From: Parasponia andersonii
Lineage: Eukaryota > Streptophyta > Magnoliopsida > Rosales > Cannabaceae
Direction of reading: 5' to 3'
Assembly (NCBI GenBank): GCA_002914805.1
Contig: JXTB01000046.1
Span: forward strand, 292,149-356,148
DNA length: 64,000 nucleotides
Both the position numbers and the translations under genes were made by a program. This document shows positions 1 through 11,899 of this stretch, one piece after another; within the stretch, counting starts at the first letter, position 1, and each line of letters begins with the position of its first letter. Under the pieces are notes generated by a model. It saw only the letters and a program-made list of their open reading frames with translations, was not told the DNA's origin and did no database searches.

Positions 1-100
1 CGCATATAAGCACCACGAAGGAGGTCGCATACATCCTTCTTGGAGGAGGTCGCATATAATTCTTATGCGACCTTAGGATTTTAAACCGCACAACATAAAC
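1..100. repeat. Direct repeat and hairpin at window edge
   Basis: The motif GGAGGTCGCATA occurs twice (about 20-31 and 45-56). The second copy forms a 9-bp inverted repeat with positions 64-72 (GGTCGCATA / TATGCGACC, loop 57-63). This may be the end of a transposable element cut off by the window start, or an element of the upstream region of gene 1. No family was recognised. Confidence 0.5.
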
Positions 101-337
101 TATTTTCTTATTTCTCTTTATACATCAAATAAGTATAGAGCAATCACACCTCCTTTCTATCTTGAAGCCTGAAGTTAATCATATATTCTTCCACGAAAGG
201 GGAAAAAAATAAAAAAGTCCAGAATTATGTGCTTGACTTGGAATGAAGATTGTGAGAAAATATTAGTGAAAGTCTGCCTAACTTCAGTACCCATACGCCA
301 GTGAAAAATAGGAGAATCTCTGCTATAGCTCTTTATC

Positions 338-346
338 TATATAAAG
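338..346 (+). promoter_or_regulatory. Probable TATA box of LTP-like gene 1
   Basis: TATATAAAG lies 91 bp before the ATG at 437, a usual plant spacing that implies a 5' UTR of about 65 bp. A TTGACT motif (W-box core) occurs at 233-238; that motif is short and common, so WRKY control is only a possibility. Confidence 0.6.
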
Positions 347-436
347 GGATTTAGCGTATATACATGTATATAGACAATAATAGATACGTAAAAAATATAC
401 TTAGATATTGCAACTAGAGAAATAATTAATAAAGCG

Positions 437-1101
437 ATGAGGACTAATTCATCACTAGTCGTATTACTCTCGTTGGTGGTGGTGGTAGCGGTGATTGTTG
501 TGGTTGCGCCGCCAGTGGCAAAAGCGGATACGAGTCCGGAGCAATGCAGGGAGGAGAGAAACAAGCTAGTGAACGATTGCAGGCCAGTGGTGTTACAGGG
601 GCAAAACCCCTCGGCCGATTGCTGCCAACAAGTGAGGGAGGTCCATGTGGAGTGCACTTGCCCCTATGTCACTCCCAAGTATGCTATTCTCATTAACGCT
701 GCTCGCATCGTCAAGCAAATCCGTGGTTGTGGTAGGAACCTCCCACACAACTTCAAGTGCGGCAGTGAGTACTACTAGCTACTTTGATTCATTCCATATG
801 ACGAATTAATTGTTTGCCTTGGTTTTCATGGTTTTTAATCTATTTATATAATTGATTGAATGCTAGCTTCTTATATTTTGTGTTGTGTTATATATGGTTT
901 GATTGCCCCAAAAACGAATTAGGTACGTCTAATTTGGATTTATTTTGATTAAGAGATTGGTCTTCGATTTTTGATCTCGGGAGACTTGACTTTTTTCAAC
1001 ATCCAAATATATGACTATAAATACAACTTACAATAGGATCTTTAATATTGATCATATTCTTATGGTGGACTTGATTTTCTGCAGGTATCACTTTTCCATG
1101 A
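437..1101 (+). CDS. Secreted eight-cysteine lipid-transfer-like protein (nsLTP/DIR1-like), gene 1, two exons
   Basis: Predicted small secreted protein of 114 residues, coded by exon 1 (437-764) and exon 2 (1085-1101), with a 320-bp GT-AG intron (GTGAGT donor at 765, CTGCAG acceptor ending 1084). Residues 1-30 are a hydrophobic signal peptide ending AKA. The mature part has the eight-cysteine motif at residues 37, 48, 62, 63, 73, 75, 98 and 108 (C-X10-C-X13-CC-X9-CXC-X22-C-X9-C), giving four disulfides and a hydrophobic pocket in this family. The C-terminus becomes KCGSITFP after splicing; reading through the intron would give a false ending at 778. The intron split within the last Ser codon is also found in gene 2 at 58234. 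The family binds lipids in the apoplast; some members (DIR1) act in systemic immunity. The specific role here is unknown. All cysteines are intact and there is no break, so it is probably functional. Confidence 0.88.
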
Positions 1102-2476
1102 GAGAATGTATCCAGGAGTACCGTACAATTTCTTAGAGTTTTCCTACCGAATAACCTGCTAGAAGTGTCTTTTTTTCTTTTTTTTTTTTTTCCATTGCGG
1201 AAAAAAAAAGGGGGGTCTCTTGAGAGTTTGTCTTCCTTCATATCACAATCATCGACTTATTTTCCTTGTGAGCATGAATTAATAAGAGAGATGTCTAGTA
1301 TCTTTACTTCTTTTCCTACCCATTTCTTCTATAGCTCAAAACCAATATATCGAAGTGAAACCATGACATGGTGTATAGGAATGGAAATGGAATGTTGCAA
1401 GGCTTTAATTAGTTGTTGTTAGTCCTTTTTACTTTACTATACGAGTCTCATTCAGGAAGGAGACAAAATTTTGCTGTGGTGAATTTTAGTGCCATATTTA
1501 TACCATGTTTGGTAGGAGGGAGAGAAAGGCAGTCGGAAGTTGAAAGATGAGAGTTTGTGACAACTCTTTAAGTTGCTTGATATAAGAGGGATGACGAGTA
1601 GAATGTATCAAGAGTTTTGTTCATAAAACTAATTTGTTATCCTTTATCATCATTTTTCTAATAAGTTTTTGAAGGTTAATATTTTTACCTATAAAAACCC
1701 AAAGGTAAGTCTCTTTTTTTCCCCTACTATTTCGGTACAGAAAAATATCACTCTTTAAAAAGTTTTTAGAAAATTACTATTTAAAAAATAGATACAAAAT
1801 ACTAGTTATCAGTCACTAATTATAAATAACTTTGATTACTAGGTAAAAATTTTTGAAAATTGGTTATTTCTTATTAGTTATTATTTTTAAAAATGATATT
1901 TTTCTAATTATTTTTTTAAAAAAATAATATTTTCTAATAAAAACAATACCAAATCTTAGAAAAACAAAACTCACAGTATTTTTTAAATTTTTTTCTAAAA
2001 ATTCCGTACAGTGCCTAATTTTTCTTAATGGAATAATTCAAGATAGTGAGCCCATAGAGATTCTAACCTCTCCAATTCTCCTCTTTTCCTCGATACCTTT
2101 TACTTAACAAAGGATTCGGTTTTCTGCCTGTCCTTCCATCATCCTCCCTCCCATAAATCCCCCAGCAAGAAGAGGGGGCGTCCAATAAATACGACTTTGT
2201 TTATTTATTTATATTATACATTTATAAGAAAAGTTGAAAAAATAAAATGAGCTACCAAGAAGAGGGGCATATAGTCTAATAGTTTATGAAGTTTTTGGGG
2301 AATTATTTGTTAGAGCTCGTTTTTTGAGTGTATTGGTAGAGTTTTTCTTTATAAATAGCAGGATCAAATCTAGCGAACAAAAATCATTTCAGAAAAAGTT
2401 ATAAAAAGAAAAAAATTGGACCATAAATTACGGAATGAATTCTAAAGTGTTTGTTAGTTTTAATTCTACTAATAGA
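1102..2476. other. 3' flank of gene 1 and AT-rich spacer
   Basis: The first ~370 bp are the 3' UTR and flank of gene 1. Short blocks here (for example at 1102-1160 and 1352-1470) are clearly related to the flank of the exon-2 relic at 40205-40715. From about 1480 the DNA is AT-rich with poly-T/poly-A tracts and shows no coding or element structure that I can recognise. Confidence 0.6.
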
Positions 2477-2555
2477 TATATCTACTATGAACTTGCCAAA
2501 CTTTCCTTTTTCCTTTTTTTTTTTTCCTCGAAGTTTTTAAAGCCTATGTAACAGT
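2477..2555 (+). repeat. Left unit of a ~78-bp tandem duplication
   Basis: This unit and 3679-3755 are two diverged copies of the same ~78-bp sequence, both containing a long T tract and ending GCCTATGTAACAGT. Removing the intervening LTR and one target duplication leaves the two copies side by side, so the tandem duplication predates the LTR insertion. Confidence 0.75.
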
Positions 2556-3673
2556 TGTCACACCGGTTGTAGCATGCAATATATAAGGTTACAAACGTTT
2601 ATAATAAATATTTTCGATAAATAATGTTACCGAAATATTATGCTCCAACTTTGAGTAGAATTTCGGTAGCACTTCAATACAAAGGATTGTTGACCGTCGA
2701 GGGCTGTGTTCCACACAGAGTCCTTAAAACTGATTCGCTCCCTCCACCAGAATGCTTGAGGATTTGCAAGCGTCAGTCCACCAGGATACAACGACGAAGA
2801 GCAGCAGGTGAAGCACCAACACCTCCACTCTACGAACTGGATAGCTTTGAACTCAAACACACTAGAATTCTAGCTAAAAAAACTGAGGAACTCAAGAACA
2901 CTTGAGGGAGAATGGCAAAGAGAAGAAGGCTTCTGTTTCTTTTGTTTTTGGTGTGTCGAATGAGGAGGGGAAACTCACCTTTTATAGTCTCAAAGGAGGG
3001 ACTTGGTAGCAAAACCAGAAAATTTTTCCATTAATCTCAAAACGTTTTCCAGAAACTAGAAAGGTTTCTGTTACTAACGTTTCATTAAACTGTGTAATAA
3101 CATCCAAAACATTCAGTTCATTCTGGTTCATAATGGAAAGGAAAAAAAAAAATATTAGGCCACAACAAAAGGTTAGGCTTACTATGGTCCAAGTTTCAGC
3201 CCGGCATTCGTGTCCGCAGGTGCGGGCACACACGAGCCCATGCAAATTCAGGCCCAACCCCGAAGATTTGCACCCCTCCCTGCGCGCGCCTGAGAGAGCA
3301 TCTGTGGTTGTTATTCTTACCACCATCACAAAACAAGGTTCTATATAAACCACTTGCACCATGCATTTCCCACCAATGTGGGATTATAATATTTTCCTTT
3401 CATTTTCCATTTCAATGGTACACTTTTGAGCAACAATTTCTCATTCATCCGTGCACCATTTTGAGCGTGTGAATATACGAAATCGATATCCTCGCAGAGG
3501 AGAACAAGAATTCACTAAGATCTTTTATCAACAAGATGTGGATCCCACTCAATTTTTAGCTTCAAAATGGCTATGAAAATGGGTTTCATAACAAATTTTA
3601 ATCTTTAAAATCCATTTGGGCTTCCAAGCCCAAACCAAGCTCAAATTGTTTCCTTTAACCCATTTTTCCAACA
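2556..3673 (-). mobile_element. Solo LTR of an LTR retrotransposon, probably Copia type
   Basis: On the minus strand it starts TGTTGGAAAAATGG and ends GGTGTGACA, the TG...CA form of LTRs. It is flanked by a perfect 5-bp target duplication ACAGT (2551-2555 and 3674-3678). A TATA box (CTATAAAAGG, minus strand, near 2975-2985) is followed by a CT-rich leader typical of an LTR R region. No internal region or second LTR remains, so it is a solo LTR left by recombination between two LTRs. The Copia assignment rests on end sequences and leader style only. Confidence 0.8.
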
Positions 3674-3678
3674 ACAGT

Positions 3679-3755
3679 TATATACCATGGACTTGTCAAA
3701 CTTTCATTTTCCCTTTTTTTTTTTTCTTGAAAGTTTTTAAAGCCTATGTAACAGT
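3679..3755 (+). repeat. Right unit of a ~78-bp tandem duplication
   Basis: Second copy of the unit at 2477-2555; see that entry. Its start abuts the right target duplication of the solo LTR, placing the insertion exactly at the junction of the two units. Confidence 0.75.
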
Positions 3756-4817
3756 TTACAAGTAACTATACTCCCACTGTAATTGTTTTGAGAAAAAGAA
3801 TTATATATGTAAAATTCTTTTGTTTTTCTTTAATATATTCATATACATATATATATTAGTCCTCGGTTACAATGCCCCACAGGAAAAACGAGGCACTAAT
3901 TCCCAAATTAAAAGTATTATACACCACAAACAGAATGTTATATATTGCTCTAAACAAAATATTACATATGAATAAAAAAGCATATTTTGGGAAGTGGGAA
4001 ACATTTTTTGAGGAGCACATATGAGTACTAGGAAATGTATAACGCTCCCTAACCTAATTGGTCTCCTTAGATTTTGAGACGCGACAAAGTGTCTATCTGT
4101 TTTTTAATAAGACAAAATAATGTCCGAATATACAATTATGGACTATATATAGATAGACCTTATATATTATTATAATACTATACTATGGTCAATATTGTAT
4201 CAGAATTTACAAATATGTTTAGGCTGGGAACATCAAACAAAAGACCTTAATGATCTGTCTAAACAAATCTGGCCCTAAATGTTAAATAAAAGTGTCTTCA
4301 AAACATAATTAGACTACCTTAAATCAAACAAACGTGTTTCAAAAAGAATAAATAATAAAGAATGAAAGAATAATAGAAACATTAATGTTGCATAGCCTTC
4401 AATCGGCATGACTCTTGGACATAGCTAAGAGATCTAAAGGATTCATATTTTCTCCCTCTTTTTTTCCTCATTCAATTTCTTTTATATAAAATGATATTTT
4501 AATAAAATTAGACTTAATATTACAAAATTAATGAAATAAGAACAAAAATATATAACTTAGAGAAACTACTTGCTTTAGTGCTTATTTGAAAATCTTTTGC
4601 CACTCTCCTTTGGTGGCTGACTTTTAGGAAATGACTATTATATATGAGAAAGGCATTACAAAACTTAGATTCTCAATAACCTATTAGAAGAAAAAAATGA
4701 TGATAAACCAAAATAGAATAGTACGGAATGGAAAATAATATTGAAAAAAATCGAACGAATTATATATCTATATATAGCTTACATTTCCTTATTGAATTTT
4801 TCGAACCTTGCTTTAAA

Positions 4818-4821
<4 letters not shown>

Positions 4822-4850
<29 letters not shown>
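4822..4850. repeat. (TA)n microsatellite
   Basis: About 29 bp of uninterrupted TA dinucleotides in AT-rich spacer. Confidence 0.9.
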
Positions 4851-4852
<2 letters not shown>

Positions 4853-5324
4853 GATGTTTCAAGGGAGATTTTTGTTTTATTTCATGGATGATTACTCTAA
4901 TTTGGACTTGGATTTTGATCTAATAATTGTAATAATAATAGTAATTCTTAAAAAAAAGTAGTCTATTTAATAGATGGAAAACCATTTATGACTTAAAAAT
5001 TAGATAAGTTGTTTGTGATCTTATGAGTTGGAATTTTTTTTAATCTATTTTCCATTGTTTTTTTTTTCATTTCTATTGCATGGTTGCTTCCTTATATTTT
5101 TATTCTCATTCTTTTTCATTCCCTACCTCTCATCATTGCTATTATTAATTATATGTAAGTATATTTTTCTTTTTTTTTTTATAAATATTTTTCTTATACG
5201 ATATTTTATTATTCCTTGGTTAATTATATAATGAAAACTAAATTTCTTTGATTAAAATAATCGTAAAATTAATCTAGTCGTATAAATTCTCTCTTTTTTT
5301 TTAAATTTTTTTATTTCATCACAT

Positions 5325-5540
5325 ATTACTTTTTTTTGAAGAAAATATATTATCTAGTTATCTTAATATTTTTTTATTTCACTTGAATTACTTTTTTTGT
5401 TTGAAGAAAACGTTTAACCTAGTTACTCTTTTTTTTATTATTTTTTATTTTACATAGAACTTTTCTTTTTTTTTTTTTGGAAGAAAATGCATTATCTATT
5501 TAGCTTAATACTTTTTTTCTCCTGATTTCACTTGAATTAC
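5325..5540. repeat. Degenerate tandem repeat, three units of about 60-80 bp
   Basis: Units begin near 5325, 5387 and 5456, and a fourth boundary lies at 5536. Each has an ATTAC or AGAAC start, a T tract, a GAAGAAAA block and a TTATCTAGTTA-like block. Unit lengths are about 62, 69 and 80 bp because the T tracts vary. Confidence 0.6.
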
Positions 5541-8500
5541 TTATTTTCAATAGTCTTAGACATTTTTTTTTGAAGGGTTTAATCGTATTACTCGTATGTA
5601 TATATACAACTAATAAAACTAATAAAAACTTTCAGTTTACCTGTATATATAAAACTAATAAAAACTTATATGAAACTTTGATGTTTTTCCTTTAAATAAT
5701 TTTAGTCATAAACCGATTAAAGAGAATTTTTTTTTTTTGTATAATTTCAAAACTAACTGTATACATAAAAGTATTAAATATTAATATTTTTTAGCAATAC
5801 TTTTTCCTTAAAAAACTATTCTAAATTGTTTTCTTTAAAAAGTCATTCAAAAACTTATTCCTACCTCAATGGAAAAGACACCCTCAAAATAATTAAAATG
5901 GAATAGTTGCAGGGAAAAATGATTTACTATTACAAATCTTTTTCAACTTGGTCAAAATACCCATTCATGGAACAAAAACAAAACCTCCATTGAAAACTCT
6001 CCCTATATATATAAACATATAGGTATTTCTTTAATGGTTATTATATTATTTGCCCATTAATGGGTATTTTTATTTTACATTGTTGGATTTTGAATGGATG
6101 GATAGGATAAGATTAGTAATATACCAAAATACTTAATGTAATCAATGAGTGTTTAATATAGAAAGTAATTCATTAGTGTTTATAATTATTTTTTCTTTTG
6201 TTAATATACTTTTCTTATCTTCTATATATGTCTTTGAGTGTGTAAGATTTGTCTATAATTTTAAAATATTTTCTTTTAATCGTTAGTTTGATGATAAAAT
6301 TGAGAATATGCTATATACTCGTAGGATGAAATATTAAAATTTGTAATAAAAATATATATAAAAAAAGTTTCAAATCCGCAAAAAACAAAAACAAAAGTTT
6401 TGTATATACACTTCTTAAAAAGTTTCATTTTAGGCACATTTTTTTTTCCGTGTGCTATTTATCTACGAATTCATTACTCAAGTGGCTGGGGGTTAGAATC
6501 TTATAGTCTTCAAATAGGATGCAATAAAATCATATTTAGCCTCAAGTGGAAGCATGTGAATTAGATTTCGACCAAAGTTTTCATTGAAGTATCATTTTGT
6601 AGCCATTTTGTATAATTCTCCAGTTTTGGCGATGATGGTGGATGATTGTGATATCGTACTTATATAAAATGATGTTTACAAGTTGTGTTAGAAATACTTA
6701 TTTATTTATTTATTTATTTTGTGTAAAGAGAATGTATTTTTTATGAGTTTGTACTTAATTGTAATTTTATTTAGGGATCTTTTAGTAAAGAATAAGTATT
6801 TTAAAGGGTAATTATATATACATCCTAACTTCACACAAAGTCACCCGTGTTAATCAATGACCAAAAGAGATAATTTAGAGAGAAAAAAAAGAAGAAAGAA
6901 AAGCACTCCTTCTTCATCTTCCTTCTTTTTTCAGTTACACAGGAATATTCTTATTCAAAATTCCCTTCTATCTTTTGCTTATTAATATTTTAGAAATTTC
7001 TTTTTATGCCTAATTCATCTCCTTCAGTTATAATTTTTTTGACTTTTTAATCTTAAATTAAAATAGAGGAAATGAAATTTCTTTGGTTTATACCCAGTTT
7101 GTTTTGTTTTATTTTTTTAATTTTCCTTCAAATATCTTGTATTTCATTTTCTCATTTTAATCATTTGTTTCTCTCATAATTTTTTGTTCAATGATTTAAT
7201 CTTTTCATCTAAAAATTAAAACTACTAATTTATTTTAGTTTATAGATTTGCATGGAAGAAATTTAACTTTAGAAGGTATTTGGGTGCTTTTAATATAACT
7301 TTTGATTTTTGGACCTAATTTTGTCTTTTTATTTATTTTAAGGGTGCCTTAATAATTGTGCAAAGTGCAAATATAACTCTCTTATTTTAAATTTGGACGG
7401 TAAGAATAATTAATAGAGGAGGGACTATAGAAACATTTGTTTAATAATTATTTGCTCTATAAGTACATATTAGCTACTGAAAAGTGAGTTTACCTCAAAA
7501 ATAGAAAAATAGATGAGTTATGAAATCAATTAAAATCATCTCCTTACATTCTTTTTTCCCCCTCTTTTACAATATGGTTCATTGTTATTACTAATATGTT
7601 TGAGGTTATAGTATATTTTATCACTTAAAAAACAAAATTCACATTGAGAATTCGTATACCTTCTCTTGGTGATGGCTTGGAATTAAATAGAACTCTTATT
7701 GTGGCTTTCCTTGAGGAAAAAGAATATATTGTTGCTTTTTTTTTTCCCCCTATGATTCATAACATTGTGTGTGTCTGTGTTTTTTTTTGAAAGTATGACT
7801 GCATGATATTCTAATTTGTCTCTTTTAATTTATTTTTTTAAGAAAAATGTATTATATTTATTTTTTTCTTTTTTTAAACAAAGCAATAAACTCATATCAA
7901 TTGAATTATTATTTTATAAATATTACCCATCCATGGAGCGAAAAATCATTCCATGCTAGTAAGTGGAATTCCCTACAAAAATTGAAAAAGAATGAAAATA
8001 GGAATAAAAATAGGGAATGGAAATGGGTGAGTGTTACTTCGCATAGCAGGATGAAAAAAAAAAAAAACTCATTCATGAAGCAAAATAAAAAATAACCATC
8101 ATAAAAATTAGTATTAGTATTAAATAATTATAAATATTAATGCAATTATTAAATACAAATGATGATCTGGACTTAAAAATTATCTGCTATACTAAGTTTA
8201 ACAAGTTACTATTTAACATTAATTGCAAAGATTCTTTTAAACCAAAACCTTGCAATAAATATTTAGAATGAAAATCAAGATTCGTTATTATATGAATTTT
8301 ATTTTATTTTAATTCTCAGTGTTGCATTTAATTAGTTAGTTTTTGAAAATTGGGTAACTTTTTTTGAAAATTGTATTCTACTTGACTTAACCATTTTTTT
8401 TTTTTATTTTATGTCATTCTAAAGAAAAATGAGATAATGTACTCTAAGAAAATATTTAGATAAAATCTAAAGCAAGTATGGATCTTTAACGTCTCATAGT

Positions 8501-10325
8501 CTTATATATAATTTGGAAAATTAAAATCTGAAAGAAATGCACGGCTACTCACTTTTCTTTTTTGGTTATTCTCTCGATACTTTGCCGTTAATGGTGATTG
8601 GTTATCCTTATATAATAATTATCTTTTTAAACCTTTATCATCTATTTACGTTTATTGGGAATTGCATTTTAAAAAAAAAAATTAAAGCTTTTTTAACTCT
8701 AAATATTAGTTCAACGACTGGTCTTAATTTTTATTTGACAAAATTAATCTTCTAAAAAGGGAAAAAGTGAGCCTAACAAAATAATCAACAATTGTGAAAA
8801 CCCATCCAATAAGGTCAATATGATCTTCAAATTCTAAGTGTGTTCCCTTCTTCTTCTTTTTTTTTTTTTCTGGATTATTTGGTTAATATTTACTCGTCTA
8901 AGCTTCATAATTTTTCGTTCCATTATGTGATCAGGAGGCAGAGAAAACCCATTTAAAAAGAATGTTTGATCAGAGACCTGTATGCTATGAAATATATATT
9001 TTAATTGTCGAAATCTATTTTCTTTTCAAGTTCTTCAATCCCCAACCTTTTAATATATATATTTTTAAAAAAATTTAGATACCCATTAGTAGCTAGGAAT
9101 TTCTAGATACGATTCATTTAGGTTCCTCTAGCAGAAACAAACTATTAATGTTAATATGTTTTACTCATACATGCGTAACCAAGAAACAACATCTATAATA
9201 TTACAAAATGGTGACTCTATAACTTTGTACAGTAATTTACATTTTCTTATACCAATACTTTAATTAGAGTTAAATTGGATGAATGTGCCTTAACTAATGA
9301 AAATTCATAGTAATTGAAAATCATATGCATAACGTCACGAGCTGGTTTTGTAAAATCCTAAATTTTGTAAGGGTAATTAAGTAATTTTAATTCAAGGGCA
9401 TTTTGGTAATTCTATATTTTTGAATTATTTTTGAATTTAAATTATTGGTGTTGAATCTAGACAAGATTAAGTCTAGGTACTTTTGGGGTAAAAGTGAAAA
9501 AGAAATTTCAAATTGGGGACAAAAGTGTAATTAAAGAGGGACTAAAGTGAAAGAATCTTTTAAAATTGTGGCCAAAGTGGAATTTCAAAAACTTTTTTTT
9601 TGGTTGAATCAGATTGCGCCACGTGTCCCACTGCTACAGTTTCGAAAATTGCATAAAAACCCCACATTTCTGCTTTCTTCTCCACGGAAGTCCCTCGAAG
9701 TTGCTCTCTGCCACTGTTCACCCGGGCTACCGTATCGCCCGACGCTTTACCCTGCATCCTTGCCCAGCCGCTGAGGAAGCCACGCCCGGTGCTGCCGTCT
9801 CACTCCGCCGCTCCGCTCTGGAGAAAAGGTCGCCCGAGGTTAGTGCTACTGGATGGTTTTTTGCCTGCCATTTCTTCCTCTGAAGTCCGATCACCTCACC
9901 ACCATCACCATTGGACTCGTCTCAACTCTAGCTTTCATTTCTGACCACTCTCGGTCTCTAACTTGGCTCCGGTGAGAAGTTGATTACTGTAGCAATATTT
10001 TAATATTTAATTTTTGTGGTATTTTCGTAATTATTTCGGAATTGAATTATATATCTCGAGAAAATTTTACTACGTGAAAGAGGAGTTTAAAATATGAAAT
10101 CTCATGATTTTGAAGTGTTAAAATGATAATCGGAAGATCGTTAATTATCGGGATAAAAAATGTGGTATTTTTCTAAATATTTTCAAATGTGGTATTTATA
10201 TAATTTTAGGATTTTGAGCCCATTTAATGTTCGGGACCTCGAAACTGAGTTCTGACTTCGAATTTGGATTTAGTGAGGTCAGGACATAAAGTTTGATATA
10301 AAATATCACTATTTTCCGAAGTAGC

Positions 10326-10492
10326 ATCAGAGCATGTCTAGAATGTTAAACCACTGCTTGGTTGTTTGACACTCCAAATATTGCACATTTCATATGATCA
10401 TACATGAGAGTCATCTTAGGCATCACGGTATTGTAGTAGGCGGACTAGTACGCCCGCTTTCAGCGAGAGCTCGTAAATCCAGGCGGGGTTTG
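10326..10492 (+). repeat. 167-bp segment duplicated inside the solo LTR (copy 1, ectopic)
   Basis: It matches 10915-11081 closely. In the related LTRs (38370-38480, 55733-55835) this place holds other sequence, and only the later position carries this segment. The copy therefore replaced the original ~100-bp stretch rather than simply being inserted. Confidence 0.75.
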
Positions 10493-10914
10493 GGTGTTCT
10501 GAATTCAGTAGTGACCTCTATTTCTCAATCCGAGACTCTGTTTGAAAAGTTAACTTTTCAAGTAAACGTGACGAGATACGATAACAACTATCCGAATAAC
10601 CCGGTGATTAATTGAGGATATTTCTAGAGTCATTAGCTCAGCATAATTACTATTTTGAGGTAGGGGATTCAATTTCCTTGTTTTCTATTATTTTCATTAA
10701 AATTAGAATTTATTCTGAAAAATGAAATTTAATGATTTTATTAAATTGAATTATTTGAATAGTTATTTTAATGAACTATGAATTTCTGAAACATTGTAGA
10801 CTGCTCTAGCTATTTTTAAATATGATTTTATACAAGTTTTTATACTTGGAATTTGGTAAAACCATAGAAACTATATTTTTGGATTTTAAAGTTCAAAATG
10901 GATTTTAATTAAAA

Positions 10915-11081
10915 ATCAGAGCATGTCTAGAATGTTAAACCACTGTTTGGTTGTTTGACACTCTAAATATTACACATTTCATATGATCATATATGAGAGT
11001 CATCTTAGGCATCACGGTGTTGTAGTAGGCGGACTAGTACACCCGCTTTCAGCGAGAGCCCGTAAACCCGGGTGGGGTTTG
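10915..11081 (+). repeat. 167-bp segment duplicated inside the solo LTR (copy 2, ancestral position)
   Basis: This is the position at which the segment is found in the related LTRs (38863 onward and the truncated LTR at 31774 onward), so it is taken as the source copy. Confidence 0.75.
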
Positions 11082-11899
11082 TTTTTTGACTATCTCTATT
11101 CGGTAGGTGTAGGCATTCGGTGTTCCTTCGATTCGGTAGAATTTGATACATGGGTGTCCCTCTGGTTTCCAAAGATAGATGTCAGGTAGAGAACACTCAA
11201 TACATGTAGTATAAGTTACTTTAGTTGTGATGAGAGGATGAGAGCTCATGTGATGTGTTGATTTATGTGATGCGCATTATGCTTATTTTAATTGAGACTT
11301 TTATATGTTTTTACTTAGATATCTGGTTTTGGTTTTAGCATGGTTTTCTGTAAATGGTTTAAATCCTTAATATTTATAGAAATGCTTTCTGATACTACTA
11401 ACCATACAGATGTTTTGAGATTTATAAAAGATTTTCCCAAAAGGAAAGTTGGGTAACCTACTCGGCAATTTATGCTCACCCTCCCTACTTTCTCTATAGG
11501 TGGTATTCAGTGTGACATTGACGGTCAACAAGCGGAATAAGAAGTTATGTTTTATTTGTAGTTTGAGACTTAGTAATGCTAGGAGTGTGAATACAAGACT
11601 CGTGTTTAAGTCTTATTAAATATATAGATATTGCTAGCATTCATTTTAAGTGTATTATTTCGAAAATGTCTGTAATTATATATGCCATACTAGCTTAATA
11701 TTGAGGTGTGAATGATGATGCTCAGTGAACTATATGAGAATTTAGTTTTTCTTATAATTTTTCAGTCTGTATTTATTGGTGACTATGAACTGTGGGATAG
11801 GTCCACTGGTTGGAATTCATAATACATTTGTTAAAAAAAAAATTTCTAATTTTTGTGAAATTCCCCTTCTGTCACTATCCTGGAGTTTGGGTCGTGACA

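Larger units (their letters stand above)
3756..9343. other. AT-rich spacer without recognised genes
   Basis: About 5.6 kb of strongly AT-rich DNA with many poly-T and poly-A runs, a TA microsatellite (4822-4850), a degenerate tandem repeat (5325-5540) and TTTA runs near 6690-6720. The open frames present are short, low-complexity and lack recognisable domains or splice context. No transposon ends were found by eye, though decayed elements may be present. Confidence 0.6.
9349..11899 (+). mobile_element. Solo LTR of the long-LTR family (TGTAAAA...TGACA), 2.55 kb
   Basis: It starts TGTAAAATCCTAAATTTT and ends GGTCGTGACA. The near-identical 5-bp flanks GGTTT (9344-9348) and GATTT (11900-11904) are an aged target duplication. 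Over most of its length it matches the 3' LTR at 37390-39871, which sits behind a polypurine tract, so it belongs to that Tekay-like Ty3 family. No internal region adjoins it. It carries an internal copied segment (10326-10492 and 10915-11081) absent from its relatives. Confidence 0.85.

Noticed and set aside
337..657. Minus-strand frame of 106 codons over gene 1
   Set aside because: It is the antisense shadow of the cysteine-rich exon 1; composition is low-complexity and there is no paralogous conservation in that frame logic.
765..778. C-terminus EYY by reading through the intron of gene 1
   Set aside because: A GTGAGT donor lies in the codon and the spliced ending agrees with the paralogue and the relic.
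1165..1422. 85-codon plus-strand frame after gene 1
   Set aside because: It opens in a poly-T run and spans the 3' flank of gene 1; no domain or paralogous frame.
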